This document shows, in pieces, positions 7,168-13,885 of a stretch of 15,270 nucleotides of DNA. Within the stretch, counting starts at the first letter, position 1. Each line of letters opens with the position of its first letter. The DNA is from Nitrososphaerota archaeon (lineage in GTDB: Archaea; Thermoproteota; Nitrososphaeria; Nitrososphaerales; UBA183). Location: contig JAPCJN010000024.1 in the NCBI GenBank assembly GCA_027886925.1, positions 1-15,270 of the forward strand, written 5' to 3'. A program made the position numbers and the translations under genes. The notes below the pieces were generated by a model. That model was not told the origin of the DNA and made no database searches. It saw nothing but the letters and a program-made list of their open reading frames with translations.

Positions 7168-9526
7168 AATCACCCCAGAACATCTGCACAGGATAGACGC
7201 CTACTGGCGAGCGGCCAACTACCTCTCAGTTGGTCAAATCTATCTCTATGACAATCCGCTTTTGAGGGAGCCGCTGAGCCTGTCTCATGTCAAGCCGCTT
7301 GTGGTGGGACACTGGGGCACGGTGCCAGGCCAGAATTTCATCTACGTGCACCTGAACCGGGTCATCAAGAAGTACGACCTGGACATGATCTACATCTCTG
7401 GCCCCGGTCACGGCGGCCCCGCGCTGATGAGTAATGTCTACCTTGAAGGCACCTACAGCGAGATCTACCCGAACGTCAGCCAGGACGAAGATGGAATGAG
7501 CGCCCTCTTCAAGCAATTCTCCTTCCCCGGTGGGGTTTCCAGTCACGTCGCGCCTACTGTGCCGGGGTCGATTCACGAAGGTGGTGAGCTGGGATATTCG
7601 CTCAGTCATGCGTTTGGGGCCGCGTTCGACAATCCAGAACTGATCATAGCTTGCATCGTCGGCGATGGAGAAGCCGAGACCGGTGCGCTGGCCACCGCGT
7701 GGCATTCTAACAAGTTTCTCGACCCAGTCACGGATGGCGCTGTCCTGCCAATCCTGCACCTCAATGGCTACAAGATCGCCAATCCGACCGTTCTGGCCCG
7801 AATCGAAAAAAGTGAACTGGAGCAGTTTCTTCAGGGCTGCGGCTGGACGCCACACTTTGTCGAGGGTGATGACCCGGAGAAGATGCACGAACTCATGGCC
7901 ACAATCATGGAAGAGGTCATCGAGTCCATCCGGCAGATCCAGCGGAGTGCGCGGAGCAAGAAAGACTCCACTCGGCCGCGCTGGCCCATGATTGTCCTAA
8001 AATCACCCAAGGGATGGACGGGGCCTAAATTCGTGGATGGCCTGCCGGTCGAGGGCACCTTCCGGTCGCACCAAGTGCCCCTCCTAGTGGACGCGGAGCA
8101 CCCCGACAACGTCAAGAAGCTTGAGGGATGGATGAAGAGCTACAGGCCCCAGGAGCTATTTGACGAAAATGGGCGGCTAGTGCCCGAGCTGGCCGAGCTG
8201 GCCCCCAAGGGGAACAGGCGTATGAGCGACAATCCCCATGCGAACGGCGGCATTCTGCTTCGCGACCTGCGGATGCCTGATTTCCGCGACCATGCTCTGG
8301 CAGTCCCCTCCCCCGGGGCCGTTGACGGTCAGGACACGTCGATCTTGGCGAAGTTCCTCCGCGATGTGCTCAAGATGAATCAGGATCAACGCAATTTCCG
8401 AATCTTCGGTCCCGACGAGACTCTCTCGAATCTTCTGGGGGCAGTCTTCGAAGTCACCAATCGCCAGTGGGATGCCAGGCAGGAAAAGAATGACGAGTTC
8501 CTGGCGCCGACCGGTCGCGTGCTCGACTCGATGCTCAGCGAGCACCAATGTCAGGGTTGGCTGGAGGGATATCTTCTGACCGGGAGGCACGGAGTCTTCA
8601 ACTGCTATGAGGCGTTCGTCCACATCGTGGACTCGATGTTCAACCAACACGCCAAGTGGTTGAAGGTGACGTCTGAGCTGCCTTGGCGCCGAAAGATTTC
8701 ATCGCTGAACTACCTGCTTTCATCTCATGTCTGGCAGCAGGACCACAACGGGTTCACACACCAAGACCCCGGCTTTCTCGACCACGTCGTCAACAAGAAG
8801 GCCGATTTCGTCCGGGTCTATCTTCCCCCAGATGCCAACTGCCTGCTCTCGGTCTTTGACCACTGCCTGCGCAGTCGAAATTATGTGAACGTCGTCGTTG
8901 CCGGGAAGCATCCTCTTCCGCAGTGGCTGTCCATCGACGCGGCGATTGAGCATTGCACCGAGGGGATTGGAATCTGGCAATGGGCGAGCAACGACCAGGA
9001 CTCCGACACTGATGTGGTGATGGCGTGCTGCGGTGACACGCCCACGCTGGAGACTCTTGCCGCTGTCTCCATCCTCCGCGAGCACCTGCCTGATTTGAAG
9101 ATCCGGGTGGTCAACGTCGTCGATCTCATGAAGTTGCAGTCTGAGAGTATGCACCCACACGGACTCAGCGACACAGATTATGACTCGCTCTTCACCAAAG
9201 ATAGACCGATAATCTTTGCATTCCACGGATACCCGTGGCTGATCCACAGGCTTACATATCGCCGGACCAACCAACGCATCCACGTCCGTGGCTACAAGGA
9301 GGAAGGGACGATCACGACGGCCTTCGACATGAGGGTGCAGAACGGTCTGGACCGTTTCCACCTGGTGCAAGATGTGATAAATCGCGTGGCGCACTTAGGT
9401 TCAAAGGGCGACTATCTCAAGCAGCATATGCAGGACAAGCTCATTGAGCACAACAATTACATCCGCGAGCACGGTCAAGACATGTCGGAAATCCGGAACT
9501 GGAAGTGGAAGAGCAATCCCAAGTAA
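7145..9526 (+). CDS. xfp: Xylulose-5-phosphate/fructose-6-phosphate phosphoketolase
   Basis: This 793-residue cytosolic, thiamine-diphosphate-dependent enzyme splits xylulose-5-phosphate (EC 4.1.2.9), and often fructose-6-phosphate (EC 4.1.2.22), with phosphate to acetyl phosphate plus glyceraldehyde-3-phosphate or erythrose-4-phosphate. Full length is intact. XFP_N shows VVGHWGT (about 54-60), [22 protein letters not shown], the cofactor motif GDGEAETG at 173-180, and [10 protein letters not shown]. The central part carries [14 protein letters not shown], and the C-terminal domain includes [10 protein letters not shown] and [16 protein letters not shown] 7145 lies inside the end of ackA, so the two are one coupled operon whose products act in series through acetyl phosphate. 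Phosphoketolases are uncommon in archaea, and the closeness to bacterial sequences suggests lateral gain. Confidence 0.97.
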   Translation: MKTTKKSRITPEHLHRIDAYWRAANYLSVGQIYLYDNPLLREPLSLSHVKPLVVGHWGTVPGQNFIYVHLNRVIKKYDLDMIYISGPGHGGPALMSNVYLEGTYSEIYPNVSQDEDGMSALFKQFSFPGGVSSHVAPTVPGSIHEGGELGYSLSHAFGAAFDNPELIIACIVGDGEAETGALATAWHSNKFLDPVTDGAVLPILHLNGYKIANPTVLARIEKSELEQFLQGCGWTPHFVEGDDPEKMHELMATIMEEVIESIRQIQRSARSKKDSTRPRWPMIVLKSPKGWTGPKFVDGLPVEGTFRSHQVPLLVDAEHPDNVKKLEGWMKSYRPQELFDENGRLVPELAELAPKGNRRMSDNPHANGGILLRDLRMPDFRDHALAVPSPGAVDGQDTSILAKFLRDVLKMNQDQRNFRIFGPDETLSNLLGAVFEVTNRQWDARQEKNDEFLAPTGRVLDSMLSEHQCQGWLEGYLLTGRHGVFNCYEAFVHIVDSMFNQHAKWLKVTSELPWRRKISSLNYLLSSHVWQQDHNGFTHQDPGFLDHVVNKKADFVRVYLPPDANCLLSVFDHCLRSRNYVNVVVAGKHPLPQWLSIDAAIEHCTEGIGIWQWASNDQDSDTDVVMACCGDTPTLETLAAVSILREHLPDLKIRVVNVVDLMKLQSESMHPHGLSDTDYDSLFTKDRPIIFAFHGYPWLIHRLTYRRTNQRIHVRGYKEEGTITTAFDMRVQNGLDRFHLVQDVINRVAHLGSKGDYLKQHMQDKLIEHNNYIREHGQDMSEIRNWKWKSNPK

Positions 9527-9568
9527 TGGGGCCTTACCTTGCTTGCACAAATATCGTCCCAACTCAAG

Positions 9569-9582
9569 ATTTCCTCTTTTCC
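9569..9582 (+). terminator. Pyrimidine-rich tract after xfp
   Basis: A pyrimidine-rich run (TTTCCTCTTTTCC) lies about 45 bases after the xfp stop. Archaeal RNA polymerase can stop at T-rich tracts without a hairpin. The run is interrupted by C residues, so the call is weak. Confidence 0.3.
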
Positions 9583-9665
9583 ACCTACCTCAGAGGCTCG
9601 ACGAAGTTGGGGAAAACGCCGTTCTAGCGCACCCTGTCTGAGCGGCTGCGAACCCTAGATTGAGG

Positions 9666-9845
9666 CTACTCCTTGGTGCTCCATGTCAGACCAAGTTGCG
9701 AGGCTTCAGCATGACCGAACTTGAGCACAATCGCGCTGTCGCTTTTCTCGGATGAATGTTCTAGCTTCAACCTCAACAGCTTATTGCGCAATGGCACCTG
9801 CGAAAATCGTTTTGGGGGTGTTGACGTACTTATCCTACTATCCAC
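9666..9845 (-). CDS. Candidate small protein (59 residues), divergent from the double-HTH regulator
   Basis: GTG 9845 to TAG 9666 on the minus strand encodes 59 residues. After a short polar head it reads FSQVPLRNKLLRLKLEHSSE, followed by DSAIVLKFGHAEASQLGLTW and STKE. This alternation of basic helix and hydrophobic strand is protein-like rather than random. An in-frame TAA lies upstream, so GTG is the earliest usable start. A CATAAAAAT element about 39 bases before it, the reverse of the plus-strand element serving the regulator at 9907, and a 27-bp imperfect dyad over the start region give promoter support. It converges on xfp. I do not recognise a family. It could be a small regulator or partner protein, or a non-coding frame. 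Confidence 0.45.
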   Translation of the reverse strand: MDSRISTSTPPKRFSQVPLRNKLLRLKLEHSSEKSDSAIVLKFGHAEASQLGLTWSTKE

Positions 9846-9900
9846 AAGCTTCGAACCTTCGAGTTTGTGAATTGTAGAACATTTTTATGCGAGGAGGGAC
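9843..9900. promoter_or_regulatory. Divergent promoter with shared TATA-like element, imperfect dyad and Shine-Dalgarno-like run
   Basis: ATTTTTATG (9881-9889) is centred about 23 bases before GTG 9907 on the plus strand; its complement CATAAAAAT is about 39 bases before GTG 9845 on the minus strand. The arms CACAAGCTTCGAA (9843-9855) and TTCGAGTTTGTG (9858-9869) form an imperfect inverted repeat with a one-base bulge and one mismatch. GGAGGG (9893-9898) has good Shine-Dalgarno spacing to GTG 9907, although the TATA spacing would instead predict a leaderless message; both cannot be right for the same transcript. Confidence 0.5.
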
Positions 9901-9906
9901 AAGCTG

Positions 9907-11079
9907 GTGGCTAGGGTGTCTTCTCTGGGAAAGGAGATTACCGAAGATGGGGCGCGTACGCGAAACGACGACTTGGTCAAGATGACCAAACAGATCATGG
10001 AGGTCGGTCCTAACATCGACGAAGTTGCGCGCCGCACAGGGGTCTTCAAGGAGACCGCACGGTACAGGTTCTACAGGTATTTCCTGCAGCGGGGGCTCGT
10101 GGTCCAGGCCAACCTCGACTACCAAAAGCTCGGGCTCAAGCGATTGTTGATTATCGCGAAACTGGCTCCGATCTTCGAGCAGCACTCGGTCGCCGTGATG
10201 TCGGATTTGAACGAGATGTGCTACCTGACGGGGTTCATGGAGACGACCCTTGAAGGCCTTTTCATCATTCAGGTGACCGTTCCGGCAGAGCTTCGAGAGG
10301 AGTGCAGCCGGCTGTACTGGAGGCTTCATGAGATCGGGATATTCACGGAGATGCAGATCCTGAAGTTCGAGGAGGTCAGGAGCGTCCCCATGAAGCCGGA
10401 CTACTACGACTTCTCGAACGGTTCTTGGTCGTATGACTGGTGGGGGGAGGAGATCACAGGAGTCACCCTGGTGCCGAGCGGAAGGACTGACGCCGAGAAG
10501 TACGACATGTCTGACCTCCTTATCCTGAAGGAGCTGAGCATCGATGCAAACCAGAAGCTGGTCGGGATTGCGAAGAAGGTCAACGTCCCCTACAAGGCGC
10601 TGCGGCGCCACTACAAGAACCACGTCCTGGGCCGCGGCCTGATTAGGGACTATAGGATTCTGTGGCAGGGCAGCCGCTACAACGCCAAGACCGAGAAGGC
10701 GGAGTCGAAGCCTCACACTTACCTGGGCATCGCTCTGTTGGTCACGGGGGCGACCAATGGTCAGAGGGCGAGGCTCCTAGCGAACCTCAACCGGGTGCCC
10801 TTCCTGTGGTTCGAGGCGTCCGACCCGAATTACTACGCCGAGTTCTTCATCCCCATAGCTTCCTACCCAGAGTTCTTGAAGAGAGTCAAAGCACTTACAG
10901 TGCAGACAAGGACGAAGCCACAGCTCTTCATACTCGACCACACCAAGGCCTTGAGATTTACAATCGCCTACAGGCTCTACAGCCAGGAAAAGAAGATGTG
11001 GCAGCTGAAAACCGGAGACGTCATCACGAGATTTGAGAATCTTGTGGTGAGCACGAACAGCACGACGGGAGAGAAATGA
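9907..11079 (+). CDS. Double helix-turn-helix regulator, Lrp/AsnC-like (first of a tandem pair)
   Basis: This 390-residue protein has two halves. Residues about 21-68 form an HTH (IDEVARRTGVFKETARYRFY, then RYFLQRGLVV), followed by an alpha/beta segment starting LDYQKLGLKRLLIIAKLAP, as in Lrp/AsnC-type proteins where the wing runs into a ligand-type domain. A linker with YYDFSNGSWSYDWW (about 166-179) leads to a second HTH at about 199-250 (KLVGIAKKVNVPYKALRRHY, then KNHVLGRGLIRDYRI) and a second alpha/beta segment with NRVPFLWFEASDPNYYAEFF. It is likely a cytosolic DNA-binding regulator. The start GTG 9907 has both TATA and Shine-Dalgarno support. The next gene is a paralogue starting one base after this stop. 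Targets are unknown; the upstream ackA-xfp operon is a candidate only by position. Confidence 0.8.
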   Translation: MARVSSLGKEITEDGARTRNDDLVKMTKQIMEVGPNIDEVARRTGVFKETARYRFYRYFLQRGLVVQANLDYQKLGLKRLLIIAKLAPIFEQHSVAVMSDLNEMCYLTGFMETTLEGLFIIQVTVPAELREECSRLYWRLHEIGIFTEMQILKFEEVRSVPMKPDYYDFSNGSWSYDWWGEEITGVTLVPSGRTDAEKYDMSDLLILKELSIDANQKLVGIAKKVNVPYKALRRHYKNHVLGRGLIRDYRILWQGSRYNAKTEKAESKPHTYLGIALLVTGATNGQRARLLANLNRVPFLWFEASDPNYYAEFFIPIASYPEFLKRVKALTVQTRTKPQLFILDHTKALRFTIAYRLYSQEKKMWQLKTGDVITRFENLVVSTNSTTGEK

Positions 11080-11080
11080 C

Positions 11081-12292
11081 CTGACAGGTGAACTCGAAGG
11101 TCATACGGCCAGCGACCACGCCCGGCTCTTTGAGCGAGAGAGCCAGATCCTAGCGCTCATACTCAAGGTCGGGGCGGACATCCCGGAGATCTCGAGGCTG
11201 TCCGGCATCCCTCTCGAGACGGTGAGGTACCTCTACAAGGAGCACATCATAAAGAGGAGGATGCGCGTCCAGCGAGAGCTTGACCACGACAAGCTGGGTC
11301 TGAAGCACATCCAGTTCATCGTGACGTTCGACCCCGAGATCGAGCCCCTTTTTCACAGGGGTGCGCTTCTTTCGGGCGTCTGGGAAGAGCTCTACGTGAA
11401 CACGGCATACCCGATTATCCCTGACAACCTCTTCTTCCTGGACCACCTGGCTCCTCCGTCGCTGCACCCCAAGCTCAGGGGCTTCTACAGAGAGCTGGAG
11501 GGGCTTGGAGCCGCACGGGTGCTCCAGACTTACAACTGCACACGGCTGACGCACTCCAGGATGTGGGTCGAGGACTACAACTGGGAGCTGCCGGGGTGGG
11601 ACTTCGACTGGTCTTCGTCGTCACTGAAGCCCCCGGAGAACGTCCAAGACCCCCCCGTCTCCGAGCCGGTGAAGCTCGACAAGATCGACCTCCTGATGGT
11701 CAAGAGGCTCCAGTATGACTACGACCAGAGGGTCAGCGATGTCGCGTCCAGGGACCTAATCGACCGATCGACGGCCTCCTGGCATTTCAGGAAGCACGTG
11801 GAGGCGCGGGGGCTCTTCGCAGACTACCGGATCAGCTGGGTGGGGACTGTCCGGGATACCAGGACCGGCTACGTGGCCCAGCGCCAATCCTTCGTCGGGA
11901 TAAACTTCATCGCGAAGGACCTCTCGGCGGCGGAGATGATGAACGTGAGAGCGCACCTACACTCGATTCCATACCTGTGGAGCGAGGAGGTGGGCGATTC
12001 AGACTACAACGCGGAGACGTTCATCCCTCTCCAGTCTCTCATGGAGGCGTTCGGCTTCTTCGGGAAGGTCCTAAGGCCCCTCGGTAGCAAGGCAAAGATC
12101 TTCACCGTCGATCAGTCGGGGGCCGCGAACTACGCGATTCATCCCCACCTGTTCGACGAGGAATCGAAGCGCTGGGTGTACAAGGGAGACCTTGTCCTCG
12201 AAGGGATCAGAAGAGCTTTCGGAGGAATTACGGGCTCGGGCCGGAAGGAGAGGAAAAAGGGAGAGGGCGCGGCCTTGAGTCCTGTCGGCTAG
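11081..12292 (+). CDS. Double helix-turn-helix regulator, paralogue of the upstream gene, probable CTG start
   Basis: The frame has no ATG, GTG or TTG between an in-frame TGA (11048-11050) and GTG 11222, yet the first HTH (IPEISRLSGIPLETVRYLYK) begins well before that GTG. CTG 11081 gives a natural N-terminus (MTGELEGHTASDHARLFERE), has GGAGAG seven bases upstream, and starts one base after the previous stop. It yields 403 residues, with the second HTH (about 199-250, including KHVEARGLFADYRISW) at the same position as in the upstream paralogue. Shared landmarks also include WELPGWDFDW for SWSYDWW, and IPYLWSEEV for VPFLWFEAS. Use of CUG, a sequencing error or a frameshift are the possible explanations. 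The two proteins are probably co-translated and may act together. The stop overlaps a convergent small gene by three bases. Confidence 0.78.
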   Translation: MTGELEGHTASDHARLFERESQILALILKVGADIPEISRLSGIPLETVRYLYKEHIIKRRMRVQRELDHDKLGLKHIQFIVTFDPEIEPLFHRGALLSGVWEELYVNTAYPIIPDNLFFLDHLAPPSLHPKLRGFYRELEGLGAARVLQTYNCTRLTHSRMWVEDYNWELPGWDFDWSSSSLKPPENVQDPPVSEPVKLDKIDLLMVKRLQYDYDQRVSDVASRDLIDRSTASWHFRKHVEARGLFADYRISWVGTVRDTRTGYVAQRQSFVGINFIAKDLSAAEMMNVRAHLHSIPYLWSEEVGDSDYNAETFIPLQSLMEAFGFFGKVLRPLGSKAKIFTVDQSGAANYAIHPHLFDEESKRWVYKGDLVLEGIRRAFGGITGSGRKERKKGEGAALSPVG

Positions 12293-12414
12293 TTTGAGCC
12301 CACGCCGCCCGCGATTTCTAGCAGGCCGACGTGCATGCCCAGAATGGAAGTCGCAACGGCAGCGCTGCCTGCCAGAGCCATCAACGCGTACCTAACCTTG
12401 TCCTCGAGTGTCAT
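12289..12414 (-). CDS. Small single-pass membrane protein (41 residues)
   Basis: ATG 12414 to TAG 12289 on the minus strand encodes 41 residues: a short charged head (MTLEDKVRY), then a 20-25-residue hydrophobic small-residue-rich helix (ALMALAGSAAVATSILGMHV) continuing to GLLEIAGGVGSN. One membrane pass with the N-terminus probably inside is the simplest reading. A TATA-like TACATAAATC (complement of 12441-12450) sits about 32 bases before the ATG. The stop codon shares bases with the convergent regulator's stop: both use the sequence CTAG. I do not recognise a family. The ORF is too short for most gene finders and could be missed. Confidence 0.6.
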   Translation of the reverse strand: MTLEDKVRYALMALAGSAAVATSILGMHVGLLEIAGGVGSN

Positions 12415-12440
12415 TGTTGTCCCGTTATGGCACGAACTGT

Positions 12441-12450
12441 GATTTATGTA
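12441..12450 (-). promoter_or_regulatory. TATA element for the 41-residue membrane protein
   Basis: On the minus strand this reads TACATAAATC, about 32 bases before ATG 12414, implying a leader of only a few bases. Confidence 0.5.
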
Positions 12451-12486
12451 TTCTTACATGCAGGTCTAACATTGGGCGTATTGACT

Positions 12487-12502
12487 CGGAGTATATACTC
12501 CG
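12487..12502. promoter_or_regulatory. 16-bp perfect palindrome with a TATA core
   Basis: CGGAGTATATACTCCG reads the same on both strands. It lies about 70 bases upstream of the 41-residue minus-strand gene. It could be an operator or a symmetrical promoter core; no plus-strand gene begins at the expected distance. Confidence 0.45.
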
Positions 12503-12790
12503 GTTGCCTAATCAAGCCGGAAACAAACTAAATCCCAGCAGGTCACTTCCTTGGCCCCGAGAAATTCTGCCGACTGCTCTATCGTCTCCCAATCTTCAAC
12601 GAGACCTCTTTATCGCTAATGCGCGTGGCTCATCATGAACCGAGTTCATCAGGGCCTCTCGTCCCTCCAGTCTACGCATGGGTCGACCCGGCCTGTGAAC
12701 GTGTTACCCCATAATGACCACGAACGACATCGCCAATCCGCGAACTACGGGTGCGAGCAATCGACGATTCAAGAAAAAAGATGCGCAAGA
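12503..12790. other. Stretch without a supported gene
   Basis: Small open frames exist: 12635-12865 (plus, 76 codons, overlapping the 46-residue gene out of frame) and 12714-12800 (plus, 28 codons, ending in a basic run NRRFKKKDAQEIN). Neither has both a promoter and protein-like character strong enough to call. ATGAAC-CGA-GTTCAT at 12635-12649 is a short inverted repeat. Confidence 0.4.
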
Positions 12791-12821
12791 GATAAATTAA
12801 GAGACCACCCAAATTGGTCTC
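12791..12821 (+). promoter_or_regulatory. TATA element and dyad directly before the 46-residue gene
   Basis: GATAAATTA (12791-12799) is about 28 bases before ATG 12823, predicting a nearly leaderless message. The perfect inverted repeat GAGACCA...TGGTCTC (12801-12807 and 12815-12821, 7-base spacer) fills the gap between TATA and start, where a repressor would block transcription. Confidence 0.6.
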
Positions 12822-12822
12822 A

Positions 12823-12963
12823 ATGTGCGATTGTGAAGAACTGGAGTTCGAGGACTTTGAGGTGATGCTGGCCGCGATATCCAAGGCGTCGCGCCCTCAG
12901 ACCGAGGTAGCTCTGCAAAAGGCACCAGTCCCGCAGCTGGTCCTCGCGAGACAAAGAAAATAG
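12823..12963 (+). CDS. Small acidic protein (46 residues)
   Basis: ATG 12823 to TAG 12961-12963. The head MCDCEELEFEDFEVMLAAIS is strongly acidic with two cysteines in a C-x-C pair, which might bind a metal. The rest forms a helix and a tail rich in Lys/Arg and hydrophobics (APVPQLVLARQRK). Three kinds of evidence favour a real gene: a TATA box at the leaderless distance, a dyad between TATA and ATG, and a hairpin/T-run terminator immediately after the stop. No family is recognised and no membrane segment is present. A single small regulated cistron fits a stress or regulatory role, but this is inference. Confidence 0.65.
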   Translation: MCDCEELEFEDFEVMLAAISKASRPQTEVALQKAPVPQLVLARQRK

Positions 12964-12964
12964 A

Positions 12965-13000
12965 AGCGCCGGACATCATCGGCGCTCACCACCTCTTTTT
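12965..13000 (+). terminator. Hairpin and T-run after the 46-residue gene
   Basis: AGCGCCG (12965-12971) pairs perfectly with CGGCGCT (12980-12986) around an 8-base loop, and CTCTTTTT ends at 13000. It begins two bases after the stop codon. Confidence 0.65.
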
Positions 13001-13062
13001 GTGCCGTAAGAGTGAGTCGATTACAAGATATGAGATGATGCGCGAGATGGAAGGACCGGCGG

Positions 13063-13575
13063 CTAATCCAAGTTCTCGCCGAGCGCCGTCAGTATCTTCC
13101 TAGCGGCTTCCTCAGGAGAGGTCGCCCGAGTGTCAATCACGAGCGCGTCTCTGGGCGGCTCGTACGTGCGCCAGAGCCTCATGAAGTCCTCGCGGCGGAT
13201 TCTCGAGTTCCTCTGGGAACTTCTCTGGTAGGCCAAGAGAGGGTCGCACCAGGCCCAAACCATGAGCCATGTATCGCAGAGGTTGCCAAGCTTCGAAATC
13301 GCCTCACGCCTGAACTCCTCTCTGGCGAAGGTCGCCACGAGCACTGCGTCGTATTTGTGCGTGAGAGCTTCCGCTGCAACCGAGACTGCGGTCTGGTAGA
13401 CGAACCTCGACTCACCGGATGCGTACAGGGGCTTTGCGATCATCCCTCTCACCACGTCGGTCTCGATATGGACGCACCTCTCGAGCCTCGCTCCAATCGC
13501 GAGCGCTATGGTGGTCTTGCCACTTCCAGGAATCCCACAGAGAACGATCAAGCGCACACGGCGAGCGGTTGGCAT
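13063..13575 (-). CDS. P-loop nucleotide kinase-like protein (AAA_33 / zeta-like fold)
   Basis: This 170-residue cytosolic protein opens with a Walker A loop, GIPGSGKTT, at residues 14-22 after a short basic head, followed by HIETDVVRGMIAK, where the DxxR element is usual in small-molecule and RNA-end kinases of the AAA_33 superfamily. A strand ending in DAVLVATFAREEFRREAI corresponds to the Walker B region, and RNSRIRREDFMRLWRTYEPP is an arginine-rich lid. Length fits compact members of this group, which include gluconokinase-like, chloramphenicol phosphotransferase-like and zeta-toxin-like proteins. The substrate cannot be told. No antitoxin-like partner abuts it, so a toxin role is not supported. 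The ATG follows a T7 tract (13602-13608 on the complement) by about 30 bases, which might be either a promoter element or the terminator of an upstream transcript. Confidence 0.85.
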   Translation of the reverse strand: MPTARRVRLIVLCGIPGSGKTTIALAIGARLERCVHIETDVVRGMIAKPLYASGESRFVYQTAVSVAAEALTHKYDAVLVATFAREEFRREAISKLGNLCDTWLMVWAWCDPLLAYQRSSQRNSRIRREDFMRLWRTYEPPRDALVIDTRATSPEEAARKILTALGENLD

Positions 13576-13621
13576 GGTGACGCGGGTTCTAATGCCTCCG
13601 AAAAAAACGCTTCTTCAGCAG

Positions 13622-13818
13622 AAATCGGGTTTCATCCCTCGGATTCTCGGCATCCTGCGGATTGTCAACGGCTTTGCCTATCTGGCAATCAGCTTTTTCT
13701 CTTTGGTCTTGCCATCATATTCAGGTTTCGTTCCCAGACGCTCCTGCTGCCAGAGGCTCTAGGGGAGCTGTCGGTCATGTTGTGGCTCTTAGCTGAGGGC
13801 GTAAGGGGACTGCCCTGA
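13622..13818 (+). pseudogene. C-terminal remnant of a DUF4386-type membrane protein, frameshifted
   Basis: In one plus-strand frame, from about 13622, the sequence reads FIPRILGILRIVNGFAYLAI followed by SFFSLVLPSYSGFV, then loses sense. In the next frame, from about 13725, it continues TLLLPEALGELSVMLWLLAE and GVRGLP before a TGA at 13816-13818. Joined by a -1 shift, these give the last two to three membrane helices of a DUF4386 protein, including its typical 'LGEL..MLWLL.KGV' end. The family is about 220-240 residues, so most of the N-terminal part is missing; the DNA to the left is the oppositely oriented kinase gene. It is a decayed bacterial-type gene, probably truncated by rearrangement. 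Confidence 0.6.
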
Positions 13819-13840
13819 AAAGCCCCGCCCCTTGAAGGGG
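13818..13840 (-). terminator. GC-rich hairpin and T4 between the hydrolase and the DUF4386 remnant
   Basis: CCCC-TTGAA-GGGG (13828-13840) forms a short strong stem. On the minus strand it is followed by CGGGGC and then four T residues (complement of 13818-13821), in position to end the hydrolase transcript about 50 bases after its stop. The T-run is short and separated, so the evidence is modest. Confidence 0.35.
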
Positions 13841-13885
13841 AGTCGCCAAAGTAGCCCGAGCCAAGCCGCCGAATGTAGTCTTTCT

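Noticed and set aside
12714..12800. 28-codon plus-strand frame ending in a basic run
   Set aside because: There is no promoter element at a suitable distance, and its end coincides with the TATA element of the next gene.
13063..13575. P-loop kinase as a zeta-type toxin of a toxin-antitoxin pair
   Set aside because: No small antitoxin-like gene abuts it and the fold is shared by many harmless kinases.
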